Positions 38,392 to 45,462 of a stretch of DNA of 64,000 bases are shown here, in pieces. Origin of the DNA: UBA8389 sp942493385 (lineage in GTDB: Bacteria; Bacteroidota; Bacteroidia; Bacteroidales; UBA1402); NCBI GenBank assembly GCA_942493385.1, contig OW818699.1, positions 1,054,001 to 1,118,000 on the forward strand, given 5' to 3'. The stretch's first letter is position 1; the number at the start of each line of letters is the position of its first letter. The notes under the pieces are model-generated. The model ran no database searches and was not told the origin of the DNA. It worked only from the letters and a program-made list of their open reading frames with translations. Made by a program: the position numbers and the translations under genes.

Positions 38392-38427
38392 GAAATGTAA
38401 CACACTAGATAGTCTTCGTTACATTTC
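38392..38427. promoter_or_regulatory. Perfect inverted repeat, probable operator
   Basis: Arms GAAATGTAAC (38392-38401) and GTTACATTTC (38418-38427) are exact reverse complements separated by 16 bases. The right arm recurs exactly at 17029-17038, and TTCGTTACA overlapping it recurs at 16924-16932. It lies 47 bases upstream of the candidate -7 box of the symporter operon. No T run follows, so it is not a normal terminator. A dimeric regulator such as the HTCS is the natural candidate. Confidence 0.5.
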
Positions 38428-38474
38428 TGATACTATCTTTTTTCAAAAACAGTGCCCTGTTGGAAACAACGGGG

Positions 38475-38482
38475 TATTTTTG
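38475..38482 (+). promoter_or_regulatory. Candidate -7 box for the symporter-xylanase operon
   Basis: TATTTTTG matches TAnnTTTG, 53 bases before the ATG at 38536. The nearest upstream TTG (38460-38462) is only 12 bases away, shorter than usual, so the -33 element is unclear. Confidence 0.45.
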
Positions 38483-38535
38483 TATCTCACCTTTTTACTG
38501 AAAACCTAAGTCTAACCAAAATGAAATCCTAACGT

Positions 38536-40023
38536 ATGAAAGGTAATAGCCTAAAAGTACCTCTTTCCGAGAAAATCGGTTACAGCATGGGCGATGGTGC
38601 AGCCAATCTTGCTTTCCAGATGATGATGATGTTCCAGATGTTCTTTTATACCGATGTGTTTGGTATAAAAGCAACAGCAGCAGGAACCATTTTGTTGGTG
38701 GCGCGTGTGGCTGATGCCTTTGTCGACCCCTTGGTTGGTGTATTGGCAGACCGCACCAAAACACGTTGGGGCAAATACCGCCCCTGGGTAATATGGACAG
38801 CCATACCATTTGCTGTATTTTTTGTTTTGGCATTCACCACGCCCGATTTGAATGAACAGGCCAAGATCATTTATGCAGGTATCACCTATACGCTGATGAT
38901 GGCCATCTATTCGTTCAACAATACGCCTTATTCCTCCCTTGGCGGCGTCATGACCAGTGATATCAACGAACGGACGAGCATCGCCTCGGTGCGTTTTGTG
39001 ACTGCCACCATCGCTACTTTTATCGTACAGGGGCTGACGCTTCCGTTGGTTTCCAAATTCGGAAACGGCCAATCCAACGACCCCAAGGGTTGGTTTTATA
39101 CCATCCTGGTGTTTGCCGGAGTGGGCGTTGTGATGTTTGCCATCACCTTCTTTACTGCTAAGGAACGGATTGAACCGCCCAAAGAACAGAAAAACGATTT
39201 CAAGCAAGATTTTAGGGATTTGTTGGCATCCACTCCATGGAAAGCCATGTTTACCTTGACCTTGTTCCTGTTCATCACACTGGCGTTGTTCGGTAGTGCC
39301 ATGAGCTATTATTTCAATTATTTTGTGGACAAAGAAGCCCTTCAATTGTTTCTGCAAGGTTTTGGCTTGGTCACCAGTGGTGAAACTTCCGCTTGGCATG
39401 GTTTCCTGAATATGTTCGGACTTATCTCCAAACCCGATTTGAGCAACGTCTTTTCAGTTGGCTTCAGCTTCTTCAACATCATTGGACAATTGATTACTTT
39501 GGCTGGAGTCTTGCTTTTGTCACAACGCTTGTCCAAACGGTTCGGTAAAAAGAGCGTGTTCATCATTTGCCTTGGATTGACAGCTTTGTTCACCTCCTTG
39601 TTTTTTGCCGTCAAGCCAGACCAAATTGGTTGGATGTTCGTCATCAACATTCTGAAGAATGCAGCATACGCGCCGACCATTCCACTGTTGTGGGCCATGA
39701 TGGGCGATGTCGCTGACTTTACGGAATGGAAAAATCACCGTCGTGCCACCGGCTTTTGCTTTGCAGGCATCGTCTTTGCACTGAAAGCCGGACTTGGTAT
39801 TGGGGGAGCCATCTGTGGCGCTATTGTGACTTCCTTCGGTTATGTGGCCAATACCACTCAGTCCGCTTCTTCCATTTTGGGTATTCGCCTTACAACCAGT
39901 CTTATACCTGCTGCCATTTTTGCCATTGCAACGGCAACACTCTTTTTCTATCCCATCACCAAAAAAAGCAACATCGTCATGCAGAACGAGTTGGATGAAC
40001 GTCGTTTAAAACAAAAATCATAA
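38536..40023 (+). CDS. xynD: GPH-family sugar:cation symporter (xylo-oligosaccharide uptake)
   Basis: Inner-membrane transporter of 495 residues with about 12 hydrophobic segments. The start KVPLSEKIGYSMGDGAANLAF, the loop ADRTKTRWGKYRPW and the later MMGDVADFTEWKNHRRATG are hallmarks of the glycoside-pentoside-hexuronide:cation symporter family (XylP, MelB, UidB). It lies 4 bases before the GH10 gene, which is followed by a GH43 gene. This order recalls the xynD-xynA-xynB genes of Prevotella bryantii, where XynD is such a symporter, hence the symbol. The likely cargo is xylobiose or short xylo-oligosaccharides moving from periplasm to cytoplasm. Uptake of glucuronate or of substituted oligosaccharides is possible too. 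Confidence 0.9.
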   Translation: MKGNSLKVPLSEKIGYSMGDGAANLAFQMMMMFQMFFYTDVFGIKATAAGTILLVARVADAFVDPLVGVLADRTKTRWGKYRPWVIWTAIPFAVFFVLAFTTPDLNEQAKIIYAGITYTLMMAIYSFNNTPYSSLGGVMTSDINERTSIASVRFVTATIATFIVQGLTLPLVSKFGNGQSNDPKGWFYTILVFAGVGVVMFAITFFTAKERIEPPKEQKNDFKQDFRDLLASTPWKAMFTLTLFLFITLALFGSAMSYYFNYFVDKEALQLFLQGFGLVTSGETSAWHGFLNMFGLISKPDLSNVFSVGFSFFNIIGQLITLAGVLLLSQRLSKRFGKKSVFIICLGLTALFTSLFFAVKPDQIGWMFVINILKNAAYAPTIPLLWAMMGDVADFTEWKNHRRATGFCFAGIVFALKAGLGIGGAICGAIVTSFGYVANTTQSASSILGIRLTTSLIPAAIFAIATATLFFYPITKKSNIVMQNELDERRLKQKS

Positions 40024-40027
40024 AAAT

Positions 40028-41140
40028 ATGAAGACAAGATTGTTTTTTAGCCTATTGGCTTTATCAACCCTTATTTCTTTACCGATTTCTGCCAAGGAAA
40101 CATTGGCCGAAGCCACCAAAGGAAAGTTCCTGATGGGAGTTGCCATCAATCAACAACAAGTGAACGGCGTCAATCCGATTCAAACGGAACAGATCAGCCA
40201 AGAATTCAACGCCATCGTTCCCGAAAACTGTATGAAACCAGGCCCGATCCATCCGGAAGAAAACAAATTCTATTGGGACGAAGCCGATAAATTCGTTGCC
40301 TTTGGTGAAAAGAACAAGCAAGTGGTCACCGGTCACTGCCTTATTTGGCATTCACAGTTGCCGAGATGGTTTTTTGTGGATTCGACCGGTAAGGATGTAT
40401 CGCCCGAAGTTTTGAAAGAACGCATGCGCCAACACATTTATGCCGTGGTTGGTCGTTACAAAGGTCGAATCAAAGGTTGGGATGTTGTCAATGAAGCATT
40501 TGAAGACAACGGTTCCTACCGAAACAGCAAGTTTTTCCGCATTCTGGGCAAAGACTTTATCAAATATGCCTTCCAGTTTGCCCACGAAGCCGATCCGAAT
40601 GTCGAATTGTATTACAACGACTACAATGTGGAAACGCCCTCCAAATGCGATGGTATTGTTCAGTTGGTCAAAGACTTGAAGGCTGCCGGTTGTCGCATTG
40701 ACGCAGTCGGATCACAAGCGCACATGCACATGGATTCTCCTTCCTTGAGCGCCATCGAAACCAGCATCAAGAAACTCAAAGATGTTGGTGTTCAGGTGTT
40801 GATTACCGAATGGGATATCTCCATTTTACCTAGCGCCTATTCAGGTGCAAATATTTCCACCCAAATCGGTTACGCCGAAAAGATGGACCCCTATCGGGCA
40901 GGTGTTCCTGATTCCGTTCAACAGAAATGGAACAAGCGGATGTGTGATGTGTTCAGCATCTACCTCAAATACAGTGATGTGGTAGATCGCGTTACGGTTT
41001 GGGGTTTGAACGATGCCGGAACTTGGTTGAATAATTTCCCGATTCGTGGCAGAATGGATTCTCCAGTATTATTCGATCGTAACAACAATAGAAAAGCCGT
41101 GGTGGACGAAATGATCCGCTTGGCAAAAAAGAGTAAATGA
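40028..41140 (+). CDS. xynA: GH10 endo-1,4-beta-xylanase
   Basis: Secreted 370-residue single-domain GH10 xylanase. Acid/base is Glu156 in WDVVNEAFED and the nucleophile Glu261 in LITEWDIS. TGHCLIWHSQLPRWFF and the late WGLNDAGTWLNN are conserved GH10 blocks. A signal peptide (ending PISAK) without a lipobox and the lack of a CBM suggest a periplasmic enzyme that shortens imported xylo-oligosaccharides. The stop overlaps the ATG of the next gene as ATGA, so the two are translationally coupled. The arrangement of symporter, GH10 and GH43 genes follows the P. bryantii xyn cluster. Confidence 0.97.
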   Translation: MKTRLFFSLLALSTLISLPISAKETLAEATKGKFLMGVAINQQQVNGVNPIQTEQISQEFNAIVPENCMKPGPIHPEENKFYWDEADKFVAFGEKNKQVVTGHCLIWHSQLPRWFFVDSTGKDVSPEVLKERMRQHIYAVVGRYKGRIKGWDVVNEAFEDNGSYRNSKFFRILGKDFIKYAFQFAHEADPNVELYYNDYNVETPSKCDGIVQLVKDLKAAGCRIDAVGSQAHMHMDSPSLSAIETSIKKLKDVGVQVLITEWDISILPSAYSGANISTQIGYAEKMDPYRAGVPDSVQQKWNKRMCDVFSIYLKYSDVVDRVTVWGLNDAGTWLNNFPIRGRMDSPVLFDRNNNRKAVVDEMIRLAKKSK

Positions 41141-42111
41141 TGAAAGAAGCAAGATATTTGGTTGATAACGACTACATGGCCGATCCGGCCGTGCATGTTT
41201 TTGAAGGAAAATTGTACATCTATCCCTCGCACGATCGCGAATCGGGAATACCCGAAAACGACAATGGCGATCATTTCGACATGAACGATTATCATGTGTT
41301 TTCGACTTCCGATATTGAGAATGAACCGTTGACCGATCATGGTGTCGTCCTAAAAGTCAGTGATATTCCCTGGGCAGGCCGTCAACTCTGGGACAGCGAC
41401 GTGGCCACCAAAAACGGAAAGTACTATTTGTATTTCTCCTTAAAGGATAAAAATGACATTTTCCGCATCGGTGTGGCTGTTTCGGATAAGCCGGAAGGTC
41501 CGTTCATTCCGCAACCGGATCCCATTCGCGGTAGTTACAGCATCGACCCTTGTGTTTTTGAAGAAGACGGAAACCATTACATGTATTTCGGTGGTTTGTG
41601 GGGTGGTCAATTGCAACGGTATAAAGACAACAAAGCATTGGAATTTGCCCATCTTCCAGAGGGAAATGAATTGGCATTGCCTTCCAGAGTGGTGAAACTC
41701 ACGGACGACATGCTCGGTTTTGCTGAAGAACCCAGACCCTTGGAAATATTTAATCCGGACGGAACACCTCTGAAAGCCAGTCAAACGGATATCCGATTCT
41801 TTGAGGCTTCTTGGATGCATAAATACAAGGGAACGTATTATTTTTCATATTCCACCGGTGACACGCATCAATTGTGTTATGCAACCAGTGAAAACCTTTA
41901 TGGTCCGTTCACCTATCAAGGTGTCATCTTGACTCCTGTCGTGGGTTGGACGACGCATCATTCCATCATGGAATTCAAAGGGAAATGGTATTTGTTCCAT
42001 CACGATTGCGTACCTTCCAATGGTAAAACGTGGTTGAGAAGTTTGAAGGTCATTGAGTTGACATACGACGACTCAAATAAGATTTGCACCATCCAAGGAG
42101 GTGGTGAATAG
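41137..42111 (+). CDS. xynB: Cytoplasmic GH43 beta-xylosidase/arabinofuranosidase
   Basis: A 324-residue GH43 protein without signal peptide, unlike all other GH43 proteins in this window, so it should act in the cytoplasm on oligosaccharides brought in by the symporter. Catalytic acids are seen in YMADPAVHVFEG (base), YSIDPCVFEEDG (modulator) and FFEASWMHKYKG (acid, in the less common FEASW form). It matches XynB-type beta-xylosidases found beside GH10 genes in Prevotella and Bacteroides. Two ATGs, at 41137 and 41140, are both possible starts; the first overlaps the GH10 stop codon. The likely reaction is release of xylose, perhaps also arabinose, from the non-reducing end. Confidence 0.93.
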   Translation: MMKEARYLVDNDYMADPAVHVFEGKLYIYPSHDRESGIPENDNGDHFDMNDYHVFSTSDIENEPLTDHGVVLKVSDIPWAGRQLWDSDVATKNGKYYLYFSLKDKNDIFRIGVAVSDKPEGPFIPQPDPIRGSYSIDPCVFEEDGNHYMYFGGLWGGQLQRYKDNKALEFAHLPEGNELALPSRVVKLTDDMLGFAEEPRPLEIFNPDGTPLKASQTDIRFFEASWMHKYKGTYYFSYSTGDTHQLCYATSENLYGPFTYQGVILTPVVGWTTHHSIMEFKGKWYLFHHDCVPSNGKTWLRSLKVIELTYDDSNKICTIQGGGE

Positions 42112-42124
42112 AAAACACAACCCA

Positions 42125-44038
42125 ATGAAAAAAATTACGCTGATAGCCCTGTTTTTAGCAGGAGCATTGTCCATACAAGCTCAAGATGATTTTCAAAAAG
42201 TAAGCCCTGGATTTGACGCCAAACGCGCTGGAATTGCTCAAGGTAAAATCGACACGTTGACTTATGTTTCCAAAACCGTTGGAAGCAATCGTAGGGCGTT
42301 GATTTATACACCGCCGGGCTACAACAAGAAAACAAAATACCCGGTCTTGTACCTTTTGCACGGTATCGGCGGGGATGAAAAGGAATGGTACAACCAAGGT
42401 AATCCTCAAGTTATTCTGGACAACCTCTATGCGGACAAAAAGATTCAACCGATGATCGTGGTATTGCCTAACGGTAGAGCCATGAAGGATGATCGGTCGG
42501 TTGGAAACATCATGGATCGAGATAAGGTTCAGGCATTTGCCACCTTCGAGAAAGATTTGCTTAACGATCTGATTCCAAGCGTTGAAAAAAAGTATTCCGT
42601 ACTAAAAGACCGTGAAAGCCGTGTCATTGCCGGTCTTTCCATGGGTGGCGGCCAATCCCTGAATTTTGGTTTGGGCAATTTGGACAAATTTGCATGGGTA
42701 GGCGGTTTTTCTTCGGCTCCCAATACGAAAGCTCCACAAGAATTGGTTCCAGATCCTGTCAAAGCGAAAAGCATGTTGAAGCTACTCTGGCTTTCCTGTG
42801 GAGACAAGGACAATCTGATCACGTACAGTAAAAGGACACACGAATATCTCAACAGATTTCAGATTCCTAACATTTATTTGGTGGAAGTTGGCGGTTATCA
42901 CGATTTTAAAGTGTGGAAACGCGGCCTGTACATGTTTTCCCAACTGCTTTTCAAAGACATCGATGTGGACGCCATCTCCAAAAAGGTGGTTTATGAACGT
43001 CCTGCTGAAACCAATATTCGCTCATCCCGTTATCCATTGATTCTTGAGGACAGTAGGGTTGTTTTCCGTCTGAAAGCACCCGAAGCCAAATCGGTGAAGG
43101 TGGATGTTGGTAAAAAATACGACATGACAAAAAATGCCGATGGAATTTGGGAAGCAACATCCGATTCCTTGAGTGAAGGATTCCATTATTACTCCATCAT
43201 CATCGACGGCGTTGCGGTTGCCGATCCGGCTAGCGAAACGTTTTATGGTATGAGCCGCATGGCCAGTGGTATTGAGATTCCATTTAGAGGCGAAGACATG
43301 TATGCCGTACGAAATGTACCCCATGGTGACCTCAGAATGAAACGCTATTATTCGTCAGTTACCAACAGTTGGAGACGATTTTACATCTACACCCCAGCTG
43401 GTTACGACGAAAATACGACCTCCAAATATCCGGTTTTGTACTTGCTGCACGGTGGTGGCGAAGATGAACGCGGCTGGGGCGCACAGGGTAAAACTGATTT
43501 GATTTTAGACAACCTCATCGCTGCCCGAAAAGCCAAACCAATGTTGATCGTCATGGTTGACGGCAATGTGACGGGTTCAGGCATTAACAGCTCCTATTAT
43601 GAAACGTTCCGTTCGGAAATGAAAAATTGCGTCATTCCTTTTGTGGAAAAAACCTATAAAGTTGACGTGAATCCAGGCATGCGGGCTTTGGCCGGATTGT
43701 CCATGGGTGGGCTTCAAACACTACATGCAGGCATCTTCGACTCACAGCTATTTCCGTACATGGGCGTGTTCAGCTCGGGCTGGTTTCAGACTGCCAACAA
43801 TACCAATGAAGACGTTGAATACCTCAAGAAAAACGTGGATGCATTTAAAGCAAACAACAAACTTTTGTGGATAGCCATGGGTGGCAAGGAAGACATCGCT
43901 TACAAGAATTGTCAGGGTATGCTTTCCAAGCTGGACAGTCTTGGTGTCAAATACACCTATTCTGAATATCCTGGAGGCCATACTTGGCCGGTTTGGAGAA
44001 ACAACCTCTTCAAATTCTCACAGCTCATTTTCAAATAA
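42125..44038 (+). CDS. Tandem CE1-CE1 esterase (two complete catalytic domains)
   Basis: Secreted 637-residue protein with two CE1 units. Signal peptide ending LSIQAQ; first catalytic domain (about residues 38-280) with YLLHGIGGDEKEW, nucleophile Ser172 in AGLSMGGGQ and His259 in GGYHDFKVW; an E-set domain (about 300-385, GFHYYSIIIDG); second catalytic domain (about 390-637) with YLLHGGGEDERGW, Ser526 in AGLSMGGLQ and His619 in GGHTWPVW. Both triads look intact. One unit may be an acetyl and the other a feruloyl esterase, but that is a guess. The ATG at 42125 gives the signal peptide; an upstream in-frame start at 42101 would overlap the GH43 gene. It lies 13 bases after xynB in the same operon. 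Confidence 0.92.
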   Translation: MKKITLIALFLAGALSIQAQDDFQKVSPGFDAKRAGIAQGKIDTLTYVSKTVGSNRRALIYTPPGYNKKTKYPVLYLLHGIGGDEKEWYNQGNPQVILDNLYADKKIQPMIVVLPNGRAMKDDRSVGNIMDRDKVQAFATFEKDLLNDLIPSVEKKYSVLKDRESRVIAGLSMGGGQSLNFGLGNLDKFAWVGGFSSAPNTKAPQELVPDPVKAKSMLKLLWLSCGDKDNLITYSKRTHEYLNRFQIPNIYLVEVGGYHDFKVWKRGLYMFSQLLFKDIDVDAISKKVVYERPAETNIRSSRYPLILEDSRVVFRLKAPEAKSVKVDVGKKYDMTKNADGIWEATSDSLSEGFHYYSIIIDGVAVADPASETFYGMSRMASGIEIPFRGEDMYAVRNVPHGDLRMKRYYSSVTNSWRRFYIYTPAGYDENTTSKYPVLYLLHGGGEDERGWGAQGKTDLILDNLIAARKAKPMLIVMVDGNVTGSGINSSYYETFRSEMKNCVIPFVEKTYKVDVNPGMRALAGLSMGGLQTLHAGIFDSQLFPYMGVFSSGWFQTANNTNEDVEYLKKNVDAFKANNKLLWIAMGGKEDIAYKNCQGMLSKLDSLGVKYTYSEYPGGHTWPVWRNNLFKFSQLIFK

Positions 44039-44076
44039 TTATCCCGAACCTTTCTATACCAGAACACACTTACTAA

Positions 44077-45423
44077 ATGAGAATCCTTAACTACTTTTTT
44101 TGCCTTGGTGTGACCCTATTGATGGGAATCGGGCAGGTTCATGGTCAGAATCCTTTGGTGACCGGGCAGTTTTCTGCAGACCCTACTGCTAGAGTATTCA
44201 ATGGAAAGATGTATGTCTATCCTTCGCACGATATTCCTACTCCACCGGAGAAATCTGGGCGTAAAGATTGGTTTTGCATGGAAGATTATCATGTATTTTC
44301 ATCCACCACTCTTACAGATTGGACCGATCACGGAGTTATCGTCAACCAAAAACAAGTGCCTTGGGTGGATGGTGCGTCCTACTCGATGTGGGCACCCGAT
44401 TGTGTGGAGAAAAATGGGAAATATTACTTTTACTTTCCAGCCAATGTGGTCAAAGACTCCACGACCAGAGGTGGATTCGGAGTGGGGGTCGGTATTTCCG
44501 ATAAACCGGAAGGTCCTTTCGTGTTCCAACCAAAACCCATTAAAAACGTGCGCGGCATTGACCCATGTGTGCTTATAGACAAGGACGGACAGGCGTACAT
44601 TTATTGGGTGCAAGCCGGATTGTCTGTCGCCAAACTCAAAGACAATCTTTTGGAACTCGATTCGGAACCAAAATCCATTGGCGGATTACCCAATGGTTTC
44701 AAAGAAGGCCCGTTTACTTTTGAACGAAATGGAAAATATTACCTCACTTATCCTTACGTTAAGAATAAAACGGAACAATTGGCATACAGCATTGGTGACA
44801 GCCCGATGGGCCCATTCACGTATGGTGGTGTCATTATGGATGAATCCCCAACCTGTTGGACCAATCACCAGTCCATTGTTCAATACAACGGTCAATGGTT
44901 CCTGTTTTATCACCACAACGATTATTCCCCGAATTTCGATAAAAACCGCTCCATTTGTGCCGATAGTTTGTTTTTTGAGGCCGATGGTTCCATTCGAAAA
45001 GTCATTCGGACTTTACGTGGAATTGGACAGACCCTGGCTTCTACCAACATTCAACTGGATCGTTATTCCGCCATCAGCAAAACAGGTGCATCCATTGCTT
45101 TTCTGGATACGACAAACAGGTTCGCCGGTTGGAAAATCCTACTTGATGCCGAAGGCGCATGGGCGCAGTACAATGCTGTATTATTTGACGGCTCTACCAC
45201 CAAAAAAATCCAGGCCAGCGTCAAATCAACCATTGGAGGAACCCTCCAAATCAGGCTTGACAAGATGGATGGACCAATTCTATCTCAACTAAAAGTGCCA
45301 GCTGGTTCAAGTTGGTTGACCGTTTCGTCAAGTACAAAGAAAATAAAATCCGGATCGCACAACTTAATTGTGACGCTATCTGGAAAGGGAAGTGTAGAAA
45401 TCGATTGGATGCGTTTCTATTAA
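44077..45423 (+). CDS. GH43 arabinofuranosidase/xylosidase with CBM6-like domain
   Basis: Secreted 448-residue protein: signal peptide ending VHGQ, GH43 propeller (about residues 25-320) and a C-terminal CBM6-like beta-sandwich (about 330-448, ending VEIDWMRFY). Acids lie in FSADPTARVFNG (base), GIDPCVLIDKDG (modulator) and FKEGPFTFERNG (acid). Its opening (YPSHD, MEDYHVFSS) resembles the cytoplasmic GH43 gene two places upstream more than the minus-strand GH43 genes, so the locus holds at least two GH43 lineages. It follows the CE1-CE1 gene by 38 bases. The expected role is removal of arabinose or xylose units from xylan fragments in the periplasm. Confidence 0.91.
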   Translation: MRILNYFFCLGVTLLMGIGQVHGQNPLVTGQFSADPTARVFNGKMYVYPSHDIPTPPEKSGRKDWFCMEDYHVFSSTTLTDWTDHGVIVNQKQVPWVDGASYSMWAPDCVEKNGKYYFYFPANVVKDSTTRGGFGVGVGISDKPEGPFVFQPKPIKNVRGIDPCVLIDKDGQAYIYWVQAGLSVAKLKDNLLELDSEPKSIGGLPNGFKEGPFTFERNGKYYLTYPYVKNKTEQLAYSIGDSPMGPFTYGGVIMDESPTCWTNHQSIVQYNGQWFLFYHHNDYSPNFDKNRSICADSLFFEADGSIRKVIRTLRGIGQTLASTNIQLDRYSAISKTGASIAFLDTTNRFAGWKILLDAEGAWAQYNAVLFDGSTTKKIQASVKSTIGGTLQIRLDKMDGPILSQLKVPAGSSWLTVSSSTKKIKSGSHNLIVTLSGKGSVEIDWMRFY

Positions 45424-45433
45424 AGTATATTTG
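45405..45433 (+). promoter_or_regulatory. Candidate internal promoter for the GH95 gene
   Basis: TTG at 45405-45407 (inside the end of the GH43 gene) and TATATTTG at 45426-45433 (exact TAnnTTTG) are 18 bases apart, a good spacing. The -7 box ends 29 bases before the GH95 start codon. This could give the GH95 gene its own transcript within the operon. Confidence 0.5.
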
Positions 45434-45462
45434 TATTAATTGTTAGAATATCACAAACTGAA

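Noticed and set aside
38392..38427. Inverted repeat as an intrinsic terminator for GH67
   Set aside because: The spacer is 16 bases, the stem is AT-rich, and no T run follows on either strand; recurrence of an arm in another promoter region favours an operator.
38551..39399. Minus-strand open frame of 282 codons inside the symporter gene
   Set aside because: It is a shadow of the membrane-protein reading frame; its translation is of low plausibility (His/Gln/Lys-rich) and shows no family features.
44678..45292. Second plus-strand frame of 204 codons within the GH43-CBM6 gene
   Set aside because: It overlaps the catalytic and CBM6 region in another frame and has no domain pattern.
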